Shown piece by piece: positions 57,427 through 64,000 of a stretch of DNA of 64,000 nucleotides. Below the pieces are notes generated by a model. That model was given only the letters and a program-made list of their open reading frames with translations. It did no database searches and was not told where the DNA came from. The translations under genes were made by a program, and so were the position numbers. The first letter of the stretch is position 1. The number at the start of each line of letters is the position of its first letter. Origin of the DNA: DASWJZ01 sp963739005 (GTDB lineage: Bacteria; Pseudomonadota; Alphaproteobacteria; Rhizobiales; Afifellaceae); contig CAVTYQ010000007.1 of the NCBI GenBank assembly GCA_963739005.1, positions 620,001 to 684,000 on the forward strand, written 5' to 3'.

Positions 57427-58815
57427 GTGAGACGTTTTTGCGCGTGCGCGACCGTGCTGGCGGCACTTCTGCCGACGTCGGGTTTTGCCCTCGATTTCCC
57501 GGCGCACTCGGGCCAGTCGGGCTGGTTCGTGGAGCCCTGGTTCCTGGGAAGCATCTCAAGCGCGCCCGGGTCCTTCGCCGTTTTGCCGTCCGGCGCGACC
57601 GGGGGCGACCAGACCTCCTACCAGCCGCAGGAATTCTTCGGCGCCGGCGCCGGACTCGGCTACGGGTTCTCGGCCTGGGGCGTCCCCTTCCGCGCCGTCT
57701 TCGACAGCAGCCTGAACTTCCGCCACGACACCGATGTCGCCGTGGTCCCCGGCGGCACTCCGAACTACAAGGGCAACCTGCAGACGGTTGACCTCAGGGT
57801 GAGCCTGCTTGCCGACGTGCTCGATTTCGGCTGGGGCCGCTTCTATGTCGGCGGCGGCATCGGCGCGACACGCGTTCGAATGGAAGTCGAGTTCGAACAC
57901 ACCCCGACCTCGGTGGTGAACGCCGAGTGGAAGGCCTCGCCGTCCGTCGAGGCAGGAATCGCGTTCACAGGATTCTCGCGCCGCGTCATTCCGCAAATCG
58001 CCTACCGCTTCCGCTGGATCGGCGAAACGGAGTCCGGAGCGTTCTCCGACGGCTCGAAGGTCCGCTACAAGGACTTCAACGTCCACGACATCATGTTCGG
58101 GTTCACGATTCCGCTCTTCCCGGATGAAACGGGCTCCCCAGCGATGGCATTTACCGGCGGAGCGCCGGTCACCGCGATGCCGGCCCCGATGGAGAATCTC
58201 TGGACCGGATTCCACGTCGGCGCGTTCGGTGGGTGGGACTTCGCGGAGGATTTCAATGTCCGCGGGCTCACAACAGCCGCAGGCGCGCCGTTCTATGCCG
58301 CAAACACCTACGGCGTTGGCGGCGACGGGCCGCTTGGCGGCGGCGAAATCGGCGTCGACTGGCAATGGCGCTGGGTGGTGCTCGGCCTTTCCGGCGAGGC
58401 CGGAATCCTGAACCGCGACGGTTCGGCGACCGATCCCGCCTCCGCGGGCAACGCCAAGACGACGATATCCTCGGACTGGTACGGCGGCATGTCAGTGCGC
58501 GGCGGCTTGGCCTACGATCGCTTCCTCGCCTACGGCCGCGTCGGCGCTTTCTATCTCAACACGGAAGCGAAGACGGTCGACAGCGCCATCCCTGCGTCCG
58601 CCAAGGAGGACGATATCCTTTTCGGCTGGTTCCTCGGCGCGGGCGCCGAATACGCGCTCGGCGACCATTGGAGCATCGGCGCGGAGTACCGCTATTTTCA
58701 CCTGAATGACGACCTTCAGCCCGTGGGCACGACAGGCGCAGGTGCGGCGGTCGCGCAAGACACCGTCCGCAACCCGATCCAAGCGGCCCGCGCTTCGATC
58801 AATTTCCGCTGGTAG
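57427..58815 (+). CDS. Outer-membrane protein with two fused beta-barrel domains
   Basis: A 462-residue protein from GTG 57427, with GGGGG upstream. A signal peptide ends near TSGFA. The first domain (about 22-234) alternates amphipathic strands from SGWFVEPWFLGSIS to HDIMFGFTIPLF. A short Pro/Ala/Met linker follows, and the second domain (about 257-462) begins LWTGFHVGAFGGWDF and ends ARASINFRW with the terminal aromatic needed for outer-membrane insertion. The second domain is like the rhizobial Omp25/Omp31-type porin family; the first seems a separate eight-strand-type barrel. Two barrels in one chain is unusual. Function unknown. Confidence 0.8.
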   Translation: MRRFCACATVLAALLPTSGFALDFPAHSGQSGWFVEPWFLGSISSAPGSFAVLPSGATGGDQTSYQPQEFFGAGAGLGYGFSAWGVPFRAVFDSSLNFRHDTDVAVVPGGTPNYKGNLQTVDLRVSLLADVLDFGWGRFYVGGGIGATRVRMEVEFEHTPTSVVNAEWKASPSVEAGIAFTGFSRRVIPQIAYRFRWIGETESGAFSDGSKVRYKDFNVHDIMFGFTIPLFPDETGSPAMAFTGGAPVTAMPAPMENLWTGFHVGAFGGWDFAEDFNVRGLTTAAGAPFYAANTYGVGGDGPLGGGEIGVDWQWRWVVLGLSGEAGILNRDGSATDPASAGNAKTTISSDWYGGMSVRGGLAYDRFLAYGRVGAFYLNTEAKTVDSAIPASAKEDDILFGWFLGAGAEYALGDHWSIGAEYRYFHLNDDLQPVGTTGAGAAVAQDTVRNPIQAARASINFRW

Positions 58816-58829
58816 ATTTCCGCTGGTAG
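58802..58829 (+). repeat. 14-bp direct duplication at the stop codon
   Basis: ATTTCCGCTGGTAG occurs twice without a gap (58802-58815 and 58816-58829). The first copy encodes the last residues and stop of the outer-membrane protein; the second is a non-coding echo. It looks like a recent slippage duplication. Confidence 0.9.
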
Positions 58830-58929
58830 ACAAGCGCGCTGCGCAGCGCTTGTCGGCCCCCGCCGACCGGGTCTATCTGAGCCACCTGCAAGCAGCGGCG
58901 ACGCGCCGCGCGGCCGCAAGGAGGCTCCG

Positions 58930-59196
58930 ATGTGCCGCAACATCCGCACGCTCTTCAATTTCGAGCCACCCGCGACGGAGGACGAGATCCGCGCCTCCGC
59001 GGTGCAGTTCGTGCGCAAGCTCTCCGGGTTCCAGCATCCCTCACGGGCCAACGCACGGGCCTTCGACAACGCCGTCGACGAAGTGACCGCCGTGGCGCGC
59101 CGTCTGCTCGCGTCGCTTGAGACGACGAGCCCGCCGAAGAACCGCGAGGAAGAAGCGGCGAAGGCACGCACGCGCGCCGCCGCGCGGTACGCATAA
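58930..59196 (+). CDS. DUF2277 domain-containing protein
   Basis: An 88-residue protein with the whole family pattern: MCRNIRTLFNFEPPATEDEI, ASAVQFVRKLSGFQHPS and ANARAFDNAVDEVTAVARRL. The C-terminal 25 residues are charged and likely disordered. The CRNIRTLFNFEPPAT start is nearly invariant in this family, which is widespread in bacteria and has no known function. The gene stands between the outer-membrane protein and a small membrane protein on the same strand. Confidence 0.9.
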   Translation: MCRNIRTLFNFEPPATEDEIRASAVQFVRKLSGFQHPSRANARAFDNAVDEVTAVARRLLASLETTSPPKNREEEAAKARTRAAARYA

Positions 59197-59223
59197 GGCG
59201 GGCGCGGTCGCCCTCGCCCATCC

Positions 59224-59523
59224 ATGATCCGCTACTTCCGCGACCTCTGGTCGGGGAGGCTTCCGCTCTCGCGCGTCCTCTGGTTCGACATGCTTGCCGT
59301 CGGCACGCTCGTCAATGTGCTCTCGCTCGTCGGCATGATCGCGGTCCTTGCCGCCGGTGCGCCGACGGCGGCGGCGCTTGTGCTCTTCCTCGCGCCTATT
59401 CCCTATAACGTTGCCTTATTCGCCGGGGTCTGGCGGAGCGCCGAGCGCGAAGGCGTGGGGTGGGCGTGGCTTGCCCGCTCCATCGCGTCCGTCTGGCTCG
59501 TCGCCGCAATCGTCGTCGTGTGA
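59224..59523 (+). CDS. Small membrane protein of unknown function
   Basis: A 99-residue protein starting 27 bases after the DUF2277 stop. Three hydrophobic stretches are visible: about residues 25-45 (LAVGTLVNVLSLVGMIAVL), 48-68 (TAAALVLFLAPIPYNVALFA) and 84-99 (ARSIASVWLVAAIVVV). No motif points to a function. Steady codon use and position between two real genes support that it is coding. Confidence 0.7.
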   Translation: MIRYFRDLWSGRLPLSRVLWFDMLAVGTLVNVLSLVGMIAVLAAGAPTAAALVLFLAPIPYNVALFAGVWRSAEREGVGWAWLARSIASVWLVAAIVVV

Positions 59524-59627
59524 GGGGCTTGTACACCTGCGATCAAGAGGCGGTGATTCTTGAGCGAGGCGCTTCCAAGCCGATGCCGGCTGCGCCAAAT
59601 AGCCGGTAAATCCAACGGAGACGACCG

Positions 59628-60371
59628 ATGAACGCGCTCAAGAGAAGGCCCTTTTCGATCCAGCCATTCGTAGCCCCCGCGCTGGCAGTCCTCGCGGTCG
59701 TGGCGCTGGTGCCGCTGAGCGGCATCCTGCCTTCCGCCTCGGCGGAGCCGGCGCAGGTGGTGCCCGTCCCCGCACATGACGAGCCGCTTGCCTCCGCCCC
59801 CGGCATGGAGACCGCCGTTGTCGCCGGCGGTTGCTTCTGGGGCATTCAGGGCGTGTTCCAGCACGTCAAGGGCGTGACGCGCGCCGTCTCGGGCTATTCC
59901 GGCGGCGAAGCCGACACCGCGCACTATCAGATGGTCGGCACGGGCTGGACCGGACATGCGGAGTCGGTGCAGGTCACCTTCGATCCGAGCCAGATCAGCT
60001 ACGGCAAGATCCTGCAGATCTTCTTCTCCGTCGCCCTCGATCCGACGCAGAAGGACCGCCAGGGGCCTGACGTCGGGACGCAATACCGCTCGGCGCTCTT
60101 CGTCGCCGACGACGCGCAGGCGGCGATCGCCAAGGACTATATCGCGCAGCTCGACAAGGCCGGCGTGTTCGGCAAGCCGATCGCGACCGAGGTGTCACCG
60201 TTCAAGGCCTTCTATGCCGCGGAGGACTATCATCAGGACTACGCGACGCTGCATCCCGACAGCGCCTACATCTTCATCAACGACCTGCCGAAGATCGCGA
60301 ACCTGAAGGCGCTCTTCCCGGATATCTATCGCGAAGAACCTGTGCTGGTGAACGTCGCATCGAAGAGCTGA
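59628..60371 (+). CDS. msrA: Peptide-methionine (S)-S-oxide reductase, membrane-anchored or exported
   Basis: A 247-residue MsrA. The catalytic Cys is in VVAGGCFWGIQGVF (about residue 67), followed by VSGYSGGEADTAHYQMVGTG, then AESVQVTFDPSQISY and the C-terminal FYAAEDYHQDYATLHPDSAY. MsrA repairs oxidised methionine. A 45-residue N-terminal extension with a hydrophobic helix (VAPALAVLAVVALVPLSGIL) precedes the domain, so this copy acts in the periplasm or at the membrane, unlike the standard cytoplasmic form. ACGGAGAC stands before the ATG. Confidence 0.93.
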   Translation: MNALKRRPFSIQPFVAPALAVLAVVALVPLSGILPSASAEPAQVVPVPAHDEPLASAPGMETAVVAGGCFWGIQGVFQHVKGVTRAVSGYSGGEADTAHYQMVGTGWTGHAESVQVTFDPSQISYGKILQIFFSVALDPTQKDRQGPDVGTQYRSALFVADDAQAAIAKDYIAQLDKAGVFGKPIATEVSPFKAFYAAEDYHQDYATLHPDSAYIFINDLPKIANLKALFPDIYREEPVLVNVASKS

Positions 60372-60390
60372 CGCCCTGATCCGAGAAAAT

Positions 60391-60417
60391 GAGGCGCAGC
60401 AACATTTGCTGCGCCTC
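60391..60417. terminator. Terminator-like hairpin after msrA
   Basis: A perfect 12-bp stem (60391-60402 with 60406-60417) around a CAT loop lies 19 bases after the msrA stop. The downstream tail TTCGCTT is weak, but the stem is the longest in the window and lies between two convergent genes. Confidence 0.7.
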
Positions 60418-60464
60418 TTCGCTTGACGGGGAGCCGCCGAACGCGGCCGCGATCACGCCGACAC

Positions 60465-61172
60465 TTATCGCTCGGACTCCATCCGCGACGCTTCCGCCGC
60501 CTTTTCGATGCGCTCCGCGACCATCTCCTGCAATCGCCAGAGATGGCGATCGCGCAGTCCAAGCTTCTCGAGATGGCGGACGGTGTTATGCAGGTATTCG
60601 GCCATCGAGCCGCGATGCCCGACGGCCGTGGCTAGCGCATCGGCGACCTCCTCGTCCGTGAGGCCTGACACGTAGCGCCCGCCTTTCCGGTCGATGATGA
60701 AGGCGATCGCACGGAGCGGCCCTTCCTTGGTGTCGACCTTCACCCATCGCGCCAAGTGCGCGGTCGGCCGAAAACGCAGCTCGCGGCGGAAGAGGCGGAG
60801 CAGATTCTCCTCGATCGCATCGGGCGGCAGACGATAGGCGACGCCCTTGCACGCGCCGCCGCGGTCGAGCGACAGCATGAGGCCGGGGTGCTCGGGGCGG
60901 CCGCGAAACCAGCGGTCCCATCCGAGGCAGAAGGAGCGGTGCCAGCCATGCACGACGCCTGTCCGCTGCTCGACGAAATCGTGAGCCGGATTCCAGATCA
61001 GCGACCCGAAGGCGAAGAGCCACACTTCCCTCGGCGGCGGGCCGGAGAACATCTCGACGATCGTCGCGTGGTGATCTTCGTCGGATGCCAATGTCATTTC
61101 CGGCGGCAGGCCCGGATCGTCGATGACGCGCGCGACCCGCGCCACGTGTTCAGGCGTCAGCCGCATCGGCAT
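60465..61172 (-). CDS. Gamma-glutamylcyclotransferase, ChaC-like
   Basis: A 235-residue protein of the ChaC family, which cleaves glutathione to 5-oxoproline and Cys-Gly. The substrate loop is VWLFAFGSLIWNPAHDFVE, close to the YGSLIW motif of ChaC. It is followed by GWHRSFCLGWDRWFRGRPEH, GLMLSLDRGGACKGVAYRLP, and RRELRF leading to a conserved helix. The catalytic Glu expected in the middle lies in the EENLLRLFRREL region or nearby. It is convergent with msrA. Confidence 0.88.
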   Translation of the reverse strand: MPMRLTPEHVARVARVIDDPGLPPEMTLASDEDHHATIVEMFSGPPPREVWLFAFGSLIWNPAHDFVEQRTGVVHGWHRSFCLGWDRWFRGRPEHPGLMLSLDRGGACKGVAYRLPPDAIEENLLRLFRRELRFRPTAHLARWVKVDTKEGPLRAIAFIIDRKGGRYVSGLTDEEVADALATAVGHRGSMAEYLHNTVRHLEKLGLRDRHLWRLQEMVAERIEKAAEASRMESER

Positions 61173-61262
61173 TCAAGCCTGCGTGGTTTTCCGAAATCCG
61201 GTTGCGTTCAGACCACACCTGCGGAGCGCCCTCTTCCCGACGGGCGCCGAGCCGGAACGCGC

Positions 61263-61544
61263 CTAGTGCAGTTGCCCGTGGAAGCGGGCGTTGCGTATCT
61301 CGGCGGCGGTCGCGAGCTGTCTGTGCGCCACCTCGACAGAATGGATGATGCCGTCGATCTCGGCCACCCAGAAATCCAGGAACTTGATCAGGCGCGGATA
61401 GTCGGGCGCCACGTCGTAGAATTGCCAGACGAAGGTCTGCAGGAGCCTGGGCCGCTCCGGCATATGATAAAGGATGCTTGCCGTCGCGAGGCCATAGCCG
61501 GCCCGGTCGCCCAGGAAAACGGTGCGAAAGTCGAGCTCGCGCAT
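61263..61544 (-). CDS. usg: Usg family protein
   Basis: From ATG 61544, with AGGAAGGG about nine bases upstream, the product is 93 residues. The Usg pattern is complete: GYGLATASILYHMPERPRLL, QTFVWQFYDVAPDYPRL, KFLDFWVAEIDG and HSVEVAHRQL. Usg proteins were named from a gene near the tryptophan operon; the role is unknown. An upstream ATG at 61613 is also in frame but has no ribosome binding site. No trp gene is nearby. Confidence 0.85.
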   Translation of the reverse strand: MRELDFRTVFLGDRAGYGLATASILYHMPERPRLLQTFVWQFYDVAPDYPRLIKFLDFWVAEIDGIIHSVEVAHRQLATAAEIRNARFHGQLH

Positions 61545-61791
61545 TCTCTCATCCCTTCCTGGCAGCGCGCCAAAGGCACGATTCCAATCCGGAAAGATAG
61601 CTTGCGGTTCCATGATTAACAAATGATTACAGTGGCTTAGCAGCCTCCGTCGAAGAGTGCTGACAAAGTGCCTCTGCCTACTTTCTAGCCGTCGTGCGAT
61701 TGCCGGTTGACGGAGCCTGGAGCCAGCTTCTCCGGCGTGGCGCCGGCGAATATCATCGCCACCGCTCAAGCTGGGAGCTTCGAAAGCCCAA

Positions 61792-62715
61792 ATGAAAGTC
61801 ACTCTCGATCTGGGCAAGCTCCTTGCCGAAGACAAAATCACGCAGGAGGAACATGACCGGCTGATACGGTTCGCGGCGGCCGGGACCGGCTCGCTCGCGT
61901 TCAACATCCTCCTTGGATTCGGCACGATCGCGGTGGCGGCTGGAGCTGTCGCGCTCCAGCCCGATCCGCTTACCGGCATCGTCATCGGGCTCATCGTGCT
62001 CGGCGGCGGGCTTGCGCTTTCCGTCGCCGGACCGAAGCAATGGGCGCTGCTCGCCAACATCTGCATCGTCGTCGGCGCGCTCGGCCTCGCCGGCGGGGTC
62101 ATCGTCCTCGACCGGGCGTCGGTCACGTCGTTTCTTGCGATCGCGATCGGATTCGCCGTCGCCGGCGTGCTCGCGCGAAGCGGCTTGCTGATCGTCTTGT
62201 CGGTGCTCGCCCTCTCCTCATGCCTCGGAGCGAGGACCGACTACGCGGAGGCGACCTATTTCCTCGGTATCGAGGAGCCGACCGCCACGATCGTTCTCTT
62301 CAGCCTGCTGGCGCTCGTCACCTTCGTCCTTTCGAAAACGCTCCGCCACGACTTCGAGCGGCTGGCGCTAGTCGCATCGCGAACGTCGCTCCTTCTCGTC
62401 AACCTCGGCTTCTGGATCGGGTCGCTCTGGGGCGACGAGGTCGAGGCCATCGGCCTGAAATTGTCCGATGTCGTCTTCGTTGTTGTTTGGGCGCTCGCGC
62501 TGATCGGCGTCGGCGTCTGGGCCGCGCGGGCGAACCGGCGCTGGGTGGTCAATCTCGCCGCGGTCTTCGGCGCCATCCATTTCTACACGCAGTGGTTCGA
62601 GCGCCTCGGCGCCGTCCCGATCGCAATTCTGCTCGCGGGCGTGGTCGCGCTCGGCTTCGCCCTCGCCCTCTGGCAGTTGAACAAAGGCCTATGGGAGAAA
62701 CCGGCGGCCGCCTGA
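61792..62715 (+). CDS. Polytopic membrane protein (DUF2157-like)
   Basis: A 307-residue protein. The N-terminal 30 residues (LDLGKLLAEDKITQEEHDRL) form a short cytoplasmic helix-turn-helix. About eight to nine hydrophobic helices follow, including IVIGLIVLGGGLALSVAGP and VAIGFAVAGVLARS-like segments. This layout, a short 'L...G.I...E...L' prefix then many helices, recalls DUF2157. No transport or catalytic motif is visible. The prefix resemblance is weak, so the family call is tentative. Confidence 0.6.
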   Translation: MKVTLDLGKLLAEDKITQEEHDRLIRFAAAGTGSLAFNILLGFGTIAVAAGAVALQPDPLTGIVIGLIVLGGGLALSVAGPKQWALLANICIVVGALGLAGGVIVLDRASVTSFLAIAIGFAVAGVLARSGLLIVLSVLALSSCLGARTDYAEATYFLGIEEPTATIVLFSLLALVTFVLSKTLRHDFERLALVASRTSLLLVNLGFWIGSLWGDEVEAIGLKLSDVVFVVVWALALIGVGVWAARANRRWVVNLAAVFGAIHFYTQWFERLGAVPIAILLAGVVALGFALALWQLNKGLWEKPAAA

Positions 62716-62732
62716 GAGAGACAGGCGCGCCT

Positions 62733-64000
<1,268 letters not shown>

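Overview
This is a high-GC, gene-dense piece of a bacterial chromosome. The genes point to an alphaproteobacterium of the order Hyphomicrobiales (Rhizobiales): an mdh-sucC-sucD-sucA-sucB-lpd block, sdhC-D-A-B, atpHAGDC without F0 genes, a SUV3-like helicase/S4 protein/FdxA/CarD run, priA-fsa-xerC next to atp, BA14K- and Usg-family proteins, an FrcBCA-like sugar transporter and rhizobial-style intergenic palindromes. No rRNA, tRNA, CRISPR array, insertion sequence or prophage was seen. Most of the window is chromosomal core; a few accessory genes sit inside otherwise familiar gene orders.

Layout. 1-9.2 kb: the tail of an esterase-like phytase gene, a queuosine-precursor transporter with rpmB, a DUF3108 protein, then helicase, S4 protein, an ankyrin-repeat protein, fdxA and carD, followed by a strong terminator and a fragment of a PIN-domain (VapC-like) toxin. 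9.2-14.4 kb: atpHAGDC on the minus strand, with an extra 83-aa two-helix membrane protein between atpD and atpC. 14.6-16.5 kb: copC, copD and a His-rich BA14K-type secreted protein. 16.5-25.5 kb: priA, fsa, DUF2061 protein, xerC, a small secreted protein, an EamA exporter, gntK, a desaturase, lpd and a MAPEG protein. 25.5-33 kb: sucB, sucA, sucD, sucC, mdh. 33-36.2 kb: histone-H1-like basic protein, zapE, an AprI/Inh-type lipoprotein and an acyltransferase. 36.2-44.8 kb: a sugar/polyol locus (SDR, xylitol-dehydrogenase-like enzyme, ABC ATPase, permease, binding protein, divergent ROK regulator, xylB, VOC protein). 45-49.2 kb: sdhCDA, two small genes, sdhB. 49.3-51.4 kb: a TPR protein made mostly of 144-bp tandem repeats. 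51.4-55.3 kb: emrAB efflux with a divergent TetR regulator and two identical operator-like palindromes. 55.3-64 kb: a conserved unknown, cueR, a CPBP protease, a double-barrel outer-membrane protein, DUF2277, a small membrane protein, msrA, a ChaC-like enzyme, usg, a polytopic membrane protein and the 3' part of a MoeA/MobA fusion gene.

How it fits together. The TCA genes, succinate dehydrogenase and F1 genes form an aerobic energy core. The 36-44 kb locus reads as import of a pentitol or pentose, oxidation to a ketose and phosphorylation by xylulokinase, under a ROK repressor. CopCD and CueR suggest copper handling, EmrAB/TetR drug efflux.

Quality warning. Three genes that should be intact (mdh, the ABC ATPase, sdhD) each carry a single extra base in a G/C run; removing it restores a full family-length protein. 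This looks more like sequence error than three real pseudogenes. I found no convincing wholly new system. The best leads are the atpD-atpC membrane protein, the repeat-expanded TPR protein and the His-rich protein beside copCD.
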